From positions 245,831 through 309,830 of the forward strand of contig NZ_BCTF01000003.1 in the NCBI RefSeq assembly GCF_001571145.1: a stretch of DNA of 64,000 nt, given 5' to 3'. Numbering within the stretch: position 1 is the stretch's first letter; every line of letters begins with the position of its first letter. The notes under the pieces were generated by a model. That model was not told the DNA's origin. It did not search any database and saw nothing but the letters and a program-made list of their open reading frames with translations. This document shows positions 38,229-46,639 of the stretch, piece after piece. The translations under genes and the position numbers were made by a program. The DNA comes from Hydrogenophaga flava NBRC 102514 (GTDB lineage Bacteria > Pseudomonadota > Gammaproteobacteria > Burkholderiales > Burkholderiaceae_C).

Positions 38229-38660
38229 TCAGCAGGGCTTGGCAGCCTTCGACAGTGCCTTCGGTGCGAGCTCGGCGAGTGAGACCTCTGCAAAGCGCTG
38301 GACAAACAGTGCTTCGGCCTGCGCCATGCTGTCCGCCAGCACCGCGTTGACACGTTCCTGCACCTGGCAAGCCGGGTCGCGCTCGCGGTTGCCGAAGGCA
38401 AACAGGGTGGGCCGGCCCAGGGCGATGTAGACATCGAGCAGGGAGATCTCCTGCAGGGGCCTGGCCAGCAGCCACCCGCCGCCGTGGCCCTTCTCGGCGC
38501 TGACGTAGCCCGCCGCCCGCAGGCCCGCCATGGTCCGCCGGAACACGGCGGGGTTGGTTCCCATGCTCCTGGCCAGCACCTCGGAGGTGATGGGCTCCTT
38601 CGCATGCCCCAGGTGCAGCAGCACATGCAGCACGTCGGACAGGCGCGTGTCCTTGTTCAT
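38229..38660 (-). CDS. Rrf2-family transcriptional regulator
   Basis: A 143-residue winged-helix regulator (SDVLHVLLHLGHAKEPITSE, then EVLARSMGTNPAVFRRTMAG). Only one internal cysteine (DPACQV) and a C-terminal Cys are present, so the three-Cys iron-sulfur site of IscR/NsrR is missing; it resembles YwnA-type redox or electrophile sensors. It diverges from an MFS exporter and a methyltransferase, with an 18-base palindrome between them. Confidence 0.88.
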   Translation of the reverse strand: MNKDTRLSDVLHVLLHLGHAKEPITSEVLARSMGTNPAVFRRTMAGLRAAGYVSAEKGHGGGWLLARPLQEISLLDVYIALGRPTLFAFGNRERDPACQVQERVNAVLADSMAQAEALFVQRFAEVSLAELAPKALSKAAKPC

Positions 38661-38693
38661 CCGTTTTTCCCGTCATGAAACATCAACTGATAT

Positions 38694-38711
38694 TTGATCA
38701 TGTATGATCAA
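38694..38711. promoter_or_regulatory. Perfect palindrome, candidate Rrf2 operator
   Basis: TTGATCA-TGTA-TGATCAA, arms of 7 bases and a 4-base centre, in the 78-base gap between the divergent Rrf2 and MFS genes. A second weaker ATCAA/TTTGAT pair lies beside it. Confidence 0.6.
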
Positions 38712-38738
38712 GTTGCTTTTGATGATTCATGATATTCA

Positions 38739-40190
38739 ATGCCACAGCTGAACCCACCCAACCAGGACAAGGTGCCGGCCACACCGGACCACGCGGACCT
38801 CACCGTGCATGGCGCGCGCCAGCGCCAGGGCATCCTGTTGACCGTGTGCATCGCACTCATGGCGGTGATTGCCGCCGTGACGGGTTTGAACGTGGCCCAG
38901 CCGCACCTCGCACGGGACCTGCACGCCACTCAGGCCGAGGTGCTCTGGATCATCAACACCTACACCATCAGCCTGGCGGCCCTGCTGCTGCCCCTGGGCG
39001 CCGCGGGCGACCGCTGGGGCCGCAAGCCGGTGTTGCTGGCGGGTCTGCTGGTGTTCGGCGTGGCCAATGTGCTGTCGGCGCTGGCAACCAGCACCTCGGT
39101 GATGCTGGCCGCACGCCTGCTCGGCGGCGTCGGGGCGGCGTGCATCATGCCGGTCACCCTCTCGGTCATCACATCGGTGTTTCCCGCTGAAGAGCGCTCC
39201 AGGGCCATCGGCGTGTGGACGGGGGTGGCGGGCGGTGGCGGCGTGCTGGGCATGTTCCTCTCCGCCGTCCTGGTCGACCTGCTGTCCTGGCGCTGGCTGT
39301 TTGCGCTGCCCGTGGCGCTGGTCATCGTGGCGGCGGTCATGGCCGGGCTTCGTCTGCCGAACTCCAGGGAGCGCTTCACCCACCCGCTCGATGTGGTGGG
39401 CTCGCTGCTGTCCGTCGTGGCGATCGTGGGGCTGATCTTCTTTCTGCACGAGGGCCCCCGGCTGGGCTGGACCGACGGAGCGGTGCTTGCCGGGCTGCTG
39501 GTCGGTCTTGGTGCCACCGCGGCGTTCATCGGCTGGGAGCGGCGCCAACCAGCACCCATCCTGGACATCCGCCTGTTCCGCCAACGCAGCCTCAGCAGCG
39601 GCGCGGTGGCGCTCCTGACGTGGTTCGGGGTGCAGGCGGGGGTGTTCATTGTTCTGTACCCCTTCTTCCAGTCCGTACTGGGCTGGTCTGGTCTGCGCGC
39701 CACGGTGGCGCTCATGCCGATGGCGATCCTGATGATGGCCTTCTCCAGCGTCGCCCCGCGCTTGACCCGCCGCATCGGACCCAAGCACACCCTGGCCGCA
39801 GGCATCCTGCTCGGTGGCGCCGGTCTGGCCCTCATGGCGGCCCTGGTGTCGGTCGAGGGCGGCTATCTCTCGGTGCTCCCGGGCATGGTCGCCATGGGAA
39901 CCGGGATGGGGCTGGCCATGGCGCCTGCCACGGAGGCCATCACCTCCTCGCTGCCCCGCGAACAGCAGGGCGTGGCCTCCGCACTCAACGACGTCACCCG
40001 GGAGTTCGGCACCGCGCAGGACATGGCCCGCGAGGCAGGCCCCCACGCCGCCCTGGTCTACCGAAGCGCGCAAGAGGCCTTCGTCCAGGGCTGGAAGCAG
40101 GCGATGTGGGTCGGCGTGGTCGTGATGTCGCTGCTGCTGGCTTTTGTCGCGGTGCGCGGGCCAGAAGCCAACTCGGAGACCCACCCATGA
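38739..40190 (+). CDS. DHA2-type MFS exporter with a short C-terminal region
   Basis: A 483-residue drug:H+ antiporter-2 family protein (motif A GAAGDRWGRKPVL; LLGGVGAACIMPVTLSVI). Such proteins normally have 14 membrane helices. Near the C-terminus, after NDVTREFGTA, the expected penultimate helix seems missing and the sequence jumps to REAGPHAALVYRSAQEAF. This suggests an in-frame loss of about 40-45 residues. Its start ATG is at 38739 and its stop overlaps the methyltransferase. Substrate unknown. Confidence 0.88.
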   Translation: MPQLNPPNQDKVPATPDHADLTVHGARQRQGILLTVCIALMAVIAAVTGLNVAQPHLARDLHATQAEVLWIINTYTISLAALLLPLGAAGDRWGRKPVLLAGLLVFGVANVLSALATSTSVMLAARLLGGVGAACIMPVTLSVITSVFPAEERSRAIGVWTGVAGGGGVLGMFLSAVLVDLLSWRWLFALPVALVIVAAVMAGLRLPNSRERFTHPLDVVGSLLSVVAIVGLIFFLHEGPRLGWTDGAVLAGLLVGLGATAAFIGWERRQPAPILDIRLFRQRSLSSGAVALLTWFGVQAGVFIVLYPFFQSVLGWSGLRATVALMPMAILMMAFSSVAPRLTRRIGPKHTLAAGILLGGAGLALMAALVSVEGGYLSVLPGMVAMGTGMGLAMAPATEAITSSLPREQQGVASALNDVTREFGTAQDMAREAGPHAALVYRSAQEAFVQGWKQAMWVGVVVMSLLLAFVAVRGPEANSETHP

Positions 40191-40849
40191 ACACCAGCGG
40201 AACACCCACCACGATCCACCCCTACCTGGACGGACCACCGAGGCAGGTGCCGGGCTTTGCCAGCCTGCACCGCATGGTGGGGCTGCTGCTGGCCGAGCAG
40301 GTCCCGCCCGATGCACGCATCCTCGTGCTTGGCGCCGGCGGCGGCATGGAGATCGACGCGCTGGCCCGCGAACAGCCCGGGTGGCGCTTCGACGGCGTCG
40401 ACCCATCGAGGGACATGCTGACGCTGGCAGAGCAGACCGTTCAACCCTACCGGAGTCGGGTGGTCCTCCACGAAGGCCGCATCGATGTGGCCCCGCCAGG
40501 GCCGTTCGACGGCGCGACATCGCTGCTCGTCTTCCACTTCATCCCGCACGCGCACAAGCTGGCGACGCTGCGCGCAGTGCGCCAGCGCCTCAAGGCAGGC
40601 GCGCCCTTTGTCGTGGTGCACATCAGCATTCCCTCCGCCGAGCCCGAGCGGTCCCTCTGGCTGTCGCGGCACCTGGCCTTCGCGGGAACGCCGGCCGCCG
40701 CCGCAGAAACGTCCCTGCAGGCGATGCAATCGCAACTGTCGATCCTCTCGCCAGAAGAGGACGAGGCGCTCCTGCGCGAGGCCGGTTTCCAGCGGGTCGC
40801 GCTGTTCTATGCGGGACTGAGCTTCCGGGGCTGGGTGGGGTACGCGTAG
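40187..40849 (+). CDS. SAM-dependent methyltransferase
   Basis: A 220-residue class I methyltransferase with SAM motif ILVLGAGGGMEIDALA, acidic motif FDGVDPSRDML and a later LLVFHFIPHAHK. It overlaps the MFS gene, so the two may modify and export the same compound. Target unknown. Confidence 0.87.
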   Translation: MNTSGTPTTIHPYLDGPPRQVPGFASLHRMVGLLLAEQVPPDARILVLGAGGGMEIDALAREQPGWRFDGVDPSRDMLTLAEQTVQPYRSRVVLHEGRIDVAPPGPFDGATSLLVFHFIPHAHKLATLRAVRQRLKAGAPFVVVHISIPSAEPERSLWLSRHLAFAGTPAAAAETSLQAMQSQLSILSPEEDEALLREAGFQRVALFYAGLSFRGWVGYA

Positions 40850-40885
40850 GCCAACGGCCTCGGCAGCGCGGACCGGAAAGTACCC

Positions 40886-42055
40886 TCAGTGCGGCTGCAG
40901 GCGCAGCAGCTGGCCCCGGACGTGGTCGGTGAGCAGGTAGATGAGACCGTCCGGCCCCTGGCGCACGTCGCGCACCCGCTGGTTGAGGTCGGGCAGCAGC
41001 TTCTCCTCCTTCACCAGCTTGGTGCCGTTGAACTTCAGCCGCACCAGGTAGCGGAACTTGAGCGAGCCCACCAGCATGCTGCCCTTCCAGTCCTTGCCGT
41101 AGCGCTCGCTGGTGACCCAGGCCATGCCGGAGGGCGCGATCGAGGGCACCCAGTAGTGCAGCGGCTGTTCCATGCCGTCCCTGGTGCTGAGACCCTCGCC
41201 GATGGCGCCGCCGCCGTAGTTCTCACCGTAGGTGATGACGGGCCAGCCGTAGTTCTTGCCGGCCTCGGGGCGGTTGATCTCGTCGCCTCCCTGAGGGCCG
41301 TGTTCGCTGGTCCAGAGCCGGCCGTCCGGCCCGATGGCCGCTCCTTGGAGGTTGCGGTGGCCGTAGCTCCAGATCTCGGGCAGCGCGCCGGGTTTGGTGG
41401 TGAAGGGGTTGTCGGGCGGCGCGCTGCCGTCCTTGCGCAGGCGCACCACCTTGCCGTGGTGGTTGTCCAGGGTCTGCGCGTCGTCCATGCGCTGGAAGCG
41501 GTCGCCCAGCGTGAGGAACAGGGTGTGGTCCTTGGCCTCGGCGATGCGGCAGCCGAAATGCACCCGGCTGGCGAACTTCGGCTTCTGGCTGAAGACCACC
41601 TTCACGTCTTCCAGCTTCGTGGCGTCATCCGAGAGCCGGGCCGAGGCCAGCGCGGTGGAGTTGCCACCCTGGCCGGGTTCGGAGAAGCAGAAGTAGATCG
41701 TGCGGTTGCGCTCGAACTGGCTGTCGGCCACCACGTCCAGCAGGCCGCCCTGACCGACCGCGTCGACCTTGGGCACACCAGCCAGCGGCGCACCGATGTG
41801 GCCGTCGGGCTCGACGATGCGCATGCGGCCAGGGCGCTCGGTGACCAGCATGCGGCCATCGCCGATGAAGGCCAGGCCCCAGGGGTTCTGAAGGCCGTTG
41901 GCCACCACCTCGGCCTGAGGAGAAGCGGCGAACACAGGAGCCGCAGCGAGCAGCAGGGTCCCCATCCAGCAGGCACCGTGGAACCGGCTTCGCCGGGCCA
42001 CAGGTGCTGTCCCCCCTTCCAGGGGGGAAGACGCGAAGCGGCGCAGGGGGGTCAT
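40886..42055 (-). CDS. PQQ-dependent sugar (aldose) dehydrogenase-like protein
   Basis: A 389-residue soluble glucose-dehydrogenase-type beta-propeller (NGLQNPWGLAFIGDGRML, LTLGDRFQRMDDAQ, SEHGPQGGDEINRPEAGKNY, YGENYGGGAIGEG). It should oxidise sugars in the periplasm. ATG at 42055 has a GGAGGA site overlapping the previous gene's stop, but the first ~40 residues are encoded by a copy of the dispersed repeat (SPLEGGTAPVARRSRF) before the hydrophobic leader begins at MGTLLLAAAP (41965). Either start gives an exported protein. Confidence 0.86.
   Translation of the reverse strand: MTPLRRFASSPLEGGTAPVARRSRFHGACWMGTLLLAAAPVFAASPQAEVVANGLQNPWGLAFIGDGRMLVTERPGRMRIVEPDGHIGAPLAGVPKVDAVGQGGLLDVVADSQFERNRTIYFCFSEPGQGGNSTALASARLSDDATKLEDVKVVFSQKPKFASRVHFGCRIAEAKDHTLFLTLGDRFQRMDDAQTLDNHHGKVVRLRKDGSAPPDNPFTTKPGALPEIWSYGHRNLQGAAIGPDGRLWTSEHGPQGGDEINRPEAGKNYGWPVITYGENYGGGAIGEGLSTRDGMEQPLHYWVPSIAPSGMAWVTSERYGKDWKGSMLVGSLKFRYLVRLKFNGTKLVKEEKLLPDLNQRVRDVRQGPDGLIYLLTDHVRGQLLRLQPH
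41980..42051. repeat. Dispersed palindromic repeat, copy A
   Basis: Block GAACCGGCTTCGCCGGGC followed by CCCCCCTTCCAGGGGGG and a GC-rich segment ending GGGGGG. Plus orientation. It lies inside the 5' coding region of the PQQ dehydrogenase and is translated as SPLEGGTAPVARRSRF. Confidence 0.8.
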
Positions 42056-42059
42056 CTCG

Positions 42060-42659
42060 TCATCCTCCGAACGGGCGAACACCAAACAGGGCGGCGTGCG
42101 CCCAGATCACCGTGAGGCCATAGAGCGCCAGCCCGCCCACCACCGCAATCAGGTCGTTGGCTCCGCTGGCGGGCAGCACCGGCACCGTCCGCAAGGTGCC
42201 AGCCTGTGCGCGGCGCTTGAGCGAGACGCGGTCGGCCGCGGCCCAGAACAGGAAGCCGCCGAACAGCAGGATATCGGCCAGGCTGCCGCCGGTGACCGAC
42301 TGCGCCAGCAGGTGGCCCAGCGCCCAGAGCTTGACGGCCAGCAGCATGGGGTGTTTGGTGGCGCGCTGGATGCGCCCGGGCAGGTAGGCCGCCAGCAGCA
42401 GCACGAACACCGGCAGCAGCACCAGCGCCGCCAGGTGGCGCATGCCGCCCGGCATGCTGTAGACCAGCACCGGGTTCTCGCGCGCCAGACCGTAGCCCCA
42501 GACGATCAGCCCCAGCCCCACGGCCGAGACCAGCGCGTACAGGCCCTTCCAGGCGCCCTCGCCCAACTGCGCCACCAGCCGGTCGCGCCCAGCGGGCGAG
42601 ACGATGGCGACCGAATGCACGCCCAGAAACAGCACCAGACCCAGGATCAGCCAACTCAT
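42060..42659 (-). CDS. NnrU-family membrane protein
   Basis: A 199-residue integral membrane protein of the NnrU type with 5-6 hydrophobic helices (MSWLILGLVLFLGVHSVAIV; HPMLLAVKLWALGHLLAQS). The family shares sequence with isoprenylcysteine methyltransferases; in Rhodobacter NnrU is linked to nitric-oxide reduction, but no denitrification gene is nearby. ATG at 42659 shares a base with the stop of the upstream LRR kinase gene. Its stop overlaps the ribosome site of the PQQ dehydrogenase. Confidence 0.85.
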   Translation of the reverse strand: MSWLILGLVLFLGVHSVAIVSPAGRDRLVAQLGEGAWKGLYALVSAVGLGLIVWGYGLARENPVLVYSMPGGMRHLAALVLLPVFVLLLAAYLPGRIQRATKHPMLLAVKLWALGHLLAQSVTGGSLADILLFGGFLFWAAADRVSLKRRAQAGTLRTVPVLPASGANDLIAVVGGLALYGLTVIWAHAALFGVRPFGG

Positions 42660-43960
42660 CAAAGCTCCTTGTTCAACAGGCGCGAGACCTCGGCCATGGT
42701 TGGCCGCTCACCGGGATCGGTGGCCATGCAGGCCCGGGCCAGGCCGGCGATCATGGCATGCACCGGTTCGCCCTGTGTGACATCCAGGCCCTCTCCGAGT
42801 TCCTCCAGCAGGCAACCGAAGGCCCGCACCTCCAGCGCCTGCAGCGCACGGGCCAGCGCCGGCTGGTCGGCGGGCAGCAGGGCGGCGGCGCCGAAGTCAC
42901 TGAGCAGGGCGTCGCCGGTGGCCGGGTTCCACAAGATGTTGTGGGCGTAGAGGTCGCCGTGCACCACGCCGTGCCCGTGCAGGTGGGCCACCGCGTCGGC
43001 CATGCAGCGCAGCAGCCGCAGCGCCGGCCCGGCGGCCAGGCGCCAGCCGTCGGGATACACGTCGCGCGTGCAGCTGGCCAGGCTGGGCGGCCTAGCCAGC
43101 AGCACATGCCCGGGCGGGATCAGCGGCAGCAGCATGCCCTGCGCACCGTCGGGGTGGCCCTGCAGCCGGGCCACCGGGGTGCACAGCGCGGGGTGCGCCC
43201 CCGCAGCGCCACCGGCGGCCATTTCGTGCTCGGGCAGGCCGTCGCTGGTGACCGCGCCCTTGAACAGCTTGAGGGCCAGCTCGTCCGGCCGCCCGGCGAC
43301 CGTGGCGCGCAAAGCCCGGCCCGAGGCACCTTCGCCCAGGGCCTCGCCCAGTGTCAGGTCGCTCCAGTTCACCACAGGCAGCCGCAGCGGCGGCACCGCC
43401 CAGCCCAGCGGGTTGCCGGCCAGCGCCAGCCACGACAGGCGCGGCAGGCGCAGCAGCCAGTCGGGCAGCCGCTCAAAGCGGTTGGCCGAGATGCGCAGCA
43501 GTTCCAGCCGCTGCGCACCGGCCAGCCCTTCGGGCAGGGCCTGCAGCCGGTTGCCGGCGAGCATGAGCTTCTGCAGGCGCGGCCGCTCGCCCAGCGCATC
43601 GGGCAGGGTCTCGATGGCGTTGTCGGTGAGGATCAGCCAGCGCAGGGCCGGCGGCAGCGCGGCGGCGGGCACCCGGGTGATGCGGCAGGCCTTGAAGCCC
43701 ACCATCTCCAGCGCCGGGCAGTCGCCCAGCACCTCGGGCAGCGTGGCGAAGGGGTTGTCCGACGCGAAGATCACCTTGAGCCGCTGCAGCCGCGGCAACC
43801 ATGCGGGCAGTGTGGTCAGGCGGTTGCCGCTGAGGTTGAGCACCTCCAGCGAATCGGCCAGGCCGAGCACCTCGGCGGGCAGTTCGGACAGACCGCAGGA
43901 GAGGTCCAGGCGGGTGGCGCCGGCCAGGTCGCCGCGCCGCAGTTGTTCGAGGGTGTGCAT
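42659..43960 (-). CDS. Leucine-rich-repeat protein with C-terminal kinase-like domain
   Basis: A 433-residue cytoplasmic protein. Residues 1 to about 200 are bacterial LRRs with period ~23 (LEVLNLSGNRLTTLPAWL, LQKLMLAGNRLQALPEGL, LSWLALAGNPLGWAVPPL). The C-terminal half is a Ser/Thr-kinase fold with a glycine loop (LGEGASGRAL), a Lys in ELALKLFKG, catalytic HGDLYAHNIL (HGD replaces HRD) and DFGAA. There is no signal peptide. A protein-recognition plus phosphorylation role is inferred. It is the first gene of a minus-strand group with NnrU and the PQQ dehydrogenase. Confidence 0.86.
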   Translation of the reverse strand: MHTLEQLRRGDLAGATRLDLSCGLSELPAEVLGLADSLEVLNLSGNRLTTLPAWLPRLQRLKVIFASDNPFATLPEVLGDCPALEMVGFKACRITRVPAAALPPALRWLILTDNAIETLPDALGERPRLQKLMLAGNRLQALPEGLAGAQRLELLRISANRFERLPDWLLRLPRLSWLALAGNPLGWAVPPLRLPVVNWSDLTLGEALGEGASGRALRATVAGRPDELALKLFKGAVTSDGLPEHEMAAGGAAGAHPALCTPVARLQGHPDGAQGMLLPLIPPGHVLLARPPSLASCTRDVYPDGWRLAAGPALRLLRCMADAVAHLHGHGVVHGDLYAHNILWNPATGDALLSDFGAAALLPADQPALARALQALEVRAFGCLLEELGEGLDVTQGEPVHAMIAGLARACMATDPGERPTMAEVSRLLNKEL

Positions 43961-43987
43961 TAGGCACGGATTATGGAATCCGTACCC

Positions 43988-44015
43988 TCGACAAACGGAA
44001 CCAAGCTCCTAGAAT
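43988..44015 (+). promoter_or_regulatory. Candidate sigma-70 promoter for the OM-barrel gene
   Basis: TCGACA, 16-base spacer, TAGAAT, about 37 bases before the ATG at 44052. Moderate match to consensus. Confidence 0.4.
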
Positions 44016-44051
44016 GAAATTCACAACCATTCATTCATCAGCGGAGCGGAC

Positions 44052-44591
44052 ATGACATTCAAACCTTTGGCACTGGCTGCCTTGCTGGCAGCAGCAACCA
44101 CCCCTGCGGCCATGGCCCAGAGCGTGTACGGCGAGCTGGGCTATTCCGCCCTGTCCATGAAGCTGTCGGTGCCGGTCATCGGCCTGCGCGCCAGCGCCAA
44201 CCCGGCCATGATCCGGGGGCTGGTGGGCCTGCAGATCACCGACGGCCTGGCGCTCGAAGCCATCGGCGCCGTCAACTCGGGCAGCAGCGCCTACACCAAC
44301 AGCAACAACGGCACGCGCTACAGCGGCAAGATCGACCAGCTCTACGGCCTGTACGTGGCACCCAAGATCGGCCTCGGCCCGGTCGAGCTGTTCGGCCGCG
44401 TCGGCATGGCGCGCACCAAGCTCAGCTTCCAGGGCCTGGGTTCGGGCGAGGACAAGAAGCTGTCCTACGGCGGCGGCCTGCGCCTGATGCCCACCAGCAA
44501 CCTGTCGCTGAGCGTGGATTACATGAACTACCTCGACAGCGGTGGCGCCAGCGTCAACGGCTATTCGCTGAGCCTGGGCCTGCGCTTCTGA
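44052..44591 (+). CDS. Small outer-membrane beta-barrel protein
   Basis: A 179-residue protein with a signal peptide (about 1-22, ending PAAMAQ). Alternating hydrophobic strands follow and it ends in the aromatic C-terminal signature GLRF typical of BAM-assembled barrels. The size fits an eight-stranded OmpW/opacity-type porin. GGAGCGG precedes the ATG. Ligand unknown. Confidence 0.82.
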   Translation: MTFKPLALAALLAAATTPAAMAQSVYGELGYSALSMKLSVPVIGLRASANPAMIRGLVGLQITDGLALEAIGAVNSGSSAYTNSNNGTRYSGKIDQLYGLYVAPKIGLGPVELFGRVGMARTKLSFQGLGSGEDKKLSYGGGLRLMPTSNLSLSVDYMNYLDSGGASVNGYSLSLGLRF

Positions 44592-44597
44592 CGACCC

Positions 44598-44822
44598 TCA
44601 GCCCGGCGGCAGCTCGCCGTCGGGTGCGTACACCAGCAGATCGCCCGGCTGGCACTGCAGGTACTCGCAGATCTTCTCCAGCGTCTCGAAGCGCACGCCC
44701 TTGACCTTGCCCTGCTTGAGCAGGGACATGTTGGCCTCGGTGATGCCGACGAATTCGGCCAGGTCGCGCGACTTGACCTTGCGCCGCGCCAGCATCACGT
44801 CCAGCTGCACGGTGATGGGCAT
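44598..44822 (-). CDS. Small HTH (Cro/XRE-type) regulator paired with DUF2975
   Basis: A 74-residue DNA-binding protein (RDLAEFVGITEANMSLLKQG, then RFETLEKICEYLQCQPGDLL) of the YozG type. It starts within one base of the DUF2975 stop. The pair of a small XRE regulator and a DUF2975 membrane protein is widespread in bacteria and may act as a membrane-linked transcription switch. Confidence 0.9.
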   Translation of the reverse strand: MPITVQLDVMLARRKVKSRDLAEFVGITEANMSLLKQGKVKGVRFETLEKICEYLQCQPGDLLVYAPDGELPPG

Positions 44823-45385
44823 CAGACAAAACCCTCGTTCTCTTCGGCCAGCGTCTGCCCCTGGGCGATCACCGCCGCCATCAGCCACACCAGACCGGCA
44901 AAGAACAGCGTGAACACCAGGTCCGAGCCGATGCCCACCGAGAGGTGGCGCTGGCCGGGCGGGTTGTTCAGGGTCAGCAGCACCGAGGTCGCGCTGCTGG
45001 CGAGCATGGACGCCAGCGCGGCCCAGGCCACCCAGCCCGCAAAGCGGCCCAGCAACGCGGTGGCCTGCAGCGTGAACACCTGACCCTGCGCAAACATGCC
45101 GAAGCAGCGCCGCGCCTGCCACACGCCCGCCAGCAGCAGGCCCAGCGGCAGCGCCATGACCACAGCACCCGCGATGCGCTGCCACAGCGCCAGCGGTGCG
45201 GCAATGGCCTGCGCAGGCAGATTGGCGTGGCCGGCCAGCATGACCTCGGTGGCCGTGGCCCAGTAATACACCAGGGCCAGCGGCAGGGTGACCAGCAGCG
45301 CCCAGCAGGCCGCCACCATCCAGCGGCTGATGCGGCGCACGCGCTGCGAGGACAGGGGAACGGGATGGGATTCAGTCGTGTTCAT
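44822..45385 (-). CDS. DUF2975 membrane protein
   Basis: A 187-residue protein with four hydrophobic helices and the motif FAQGQVFTLQATALLGRFAGW of DUF2975. It is cotranscribed with the HTH regulator, whose activity it may control. No other domain. It diverges from a lipoprotein gene with an AT-rich gap between them. Confidence 0.85.
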   Translation of the reverse strand: MNTTESHPVPLSSQRVRRISRWMVAACWALLVTLPLALVYYWATATEVMLAGHANLPAQAIAAPLALWQRIAGAVVMALPLGLLLAGVWQARRCFGMFAQGQVFTLQATALLGRFAGWVAWAALASMLASSATSVLLTLNNPPGQRHLSVGIGSDLVFTLFFAGLVWLMAAVIAQGQTLAEENEGFV

Positions 45386-45408
45386 GGGTCGCTTTCGTTC
45401 GGGAGGGT

Positions 45409-45437
45409 TTGACTTAATTTTATTGTTTTATGATAAT
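45409..45437 (+). promoter_or_regulatory. Sigma-70 promoter for the lipoprotein gene
   Basis: TTGACT, 17-base spacer, GATAAT, one of the best sigma-70 matches in the window. A transcript from it would start near 45444, which favours the start codon at 45469 over the two upstream in-frame ATGs. Confidence 0.65.
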
Positions 45438-45468
45438 TTTTTACCGACCAACAATGAAAGTCAAGCCC

Positions 45469-46068
45469 ATGTCACACCCCACTCCCCTTCTGTTGTGCCG
45501 CAGCCTGCTGCTCGCCTGCGCCGCCGCGCTGGCGGCCTGCGGCGGCATTCCCCTCACCTCCCTGCCCCGGCTGGCCCAGCTGTCCGGCCAGCTGCTGGAG
45601 GCCGACCCGGCGCAGTTCATGGCCGCGCTGCAGGTGGACGCGCGCGTGGTGCCACCGGCTGGCGCCGTGCCCCTGCTTCACATCCAGCTCAAGCCAAAAG
45701 TCGAGGGCGCGTTCGCGCCGGTGGACCGCCAGCTGCCGCTGGCCATGACCACCGCCAGCGGGGCCACGCTGGGCCTGGACGCGCCCGGCCCTGGCCGCCG
45801 CTGGCTGGTCTACAGCCTGCCACCGGCCACGCAGGCCGAGCTGAAGAAGGTGCAGGCGATGGTGAAGCAGGCCCAGGCGCAACCGGGCTACCAGCGCGGC
45901 GGCTCACTGGCCCTGGGCGTGGAGCAGAAGAACCTGGCCGTCACCGACCCGGCGCTGGCGCGCACCAAGTGGTCGACCTGGATGCAGGTGAAGCAGAGTG
46001 AGGGCTTCTTCGAGGTCTGGAACGGCACGCCCGAGGAGATCTTGAAACGGGCCGAGGCGAAGCGCTGA
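45469..46068 (+). CDS. Lipoprotein of unknown function
   Basis: A 199-residue protein with a lipoprotein signal (LLACAAALAACGG, lipobox LAAC). The rest is soluble with no recognised domain; it ends KSEGF-like helical/charged region KRAEAKR. ATG at 45469 (MSHPTPLLL) fits the promoter at 45409; ATG at 45454 would add five residues. It converges on the RegA-type regulator. Confidence 0.75.
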   Translation: MSHPTPLLLCRSLLLACAAALAACGGIPLTSLPRLAQLSGQLLEADPAQFMAALQVDARVVPPAGAVPLLHIQLKPKVEGAFAPVDRQLPLAMTTASGATLGLDAPGPGRRWLVYSLPPATQAELKKVQAMVKQAQAQPGYQRGGSLALGVEQKNLAVTDPALARTKWSTWMQVKQSEGFFEVWNGTPEEILKRAEAKR

Positions 46069-46084
46069 CGGGGTACCACCCGCC

Positions 46085-46639
46085 TCACTTCACCTGCTGC
46101 TTGTCGAGCTTGCGCGCCAGGGTGCGGCGGTGCATGCCCAGGCGGCGGGCGGTCTCGGAAATGTTGAAGCCGGTTTCGGCCAGCACCTGGTGGATGCGCT
46201 CCCACTCCAGGGTCTTGATCGAGCTGGGCCGGCTGGTCAGCGCGACCTCGGTCGTGCCTTCGGAGCGGCCGAACGCGGCCTCGATGTCGTCGGTGTTGGA
46301 GGGCTTGGCCAGGTAGTGGCAGGCGCCGAGCTTGATGGCTTCCACCGCGGTGGCGATGCTGGCGAAGCCGGTCAGCACCACGATGAGCATGCCTTCGTCG
46401 TGCGCCACCAGCGTGCGCACGCAGGCCAGGCCCGAGGCCTCGCCCTGGAGCTTTAGGTCCACCACCGCGCGGGTGGGCGCGTAGCCACCGGCCAGCACGG
46501 TGGTGAGCTGATCCAGGCTGGCAGCCACGCGCACCTCGTAGCCGCGGCGCTCGAAGGAACGGGCCAGTGTACGCGCGAAGGCCGCGTCGTCCTCGACGAT
46601 GAGCAGGCGTTGCGCAGAAGCGGTGTCGTCAGATGCCAT
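46085..46639 (-). CDS. regA: RegA/ActR-type response regulator
   Basis: A 184-residue regulator with an N-terminal receiver (LLIVEDDAAFARTLARSF, phospho-Asp in AVVDLKLQGEASG, Lys in YLAKP) and a C-terminal Fis-type HTH (NISETARRLGMHRRTLARKL). This single-HTH layout marks the RegA/PrrA/ActR family, which controls respiration and redox genes. It overlaps the sensor gene by 11 bases. Its position after cyoABCD suggests it controls the oxidase. Confidence 0.9.
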   Translation of the reverse strand: MASDDTASAQRLLIVEDDAAFARTLARSFERRGYEVRVAASLDQLTTVLAGGYAPTRAVVDLKLQGEASGLACVRTLVAHDEGMLIVVLTGFASIATAVEAIKLGACHYLAKPSNTDDIEAAFGRSEGTTEVALTSRPSSIKTLEWERIHQVLAETGFNISETARRLGMHRRTLARKLDKQQVK

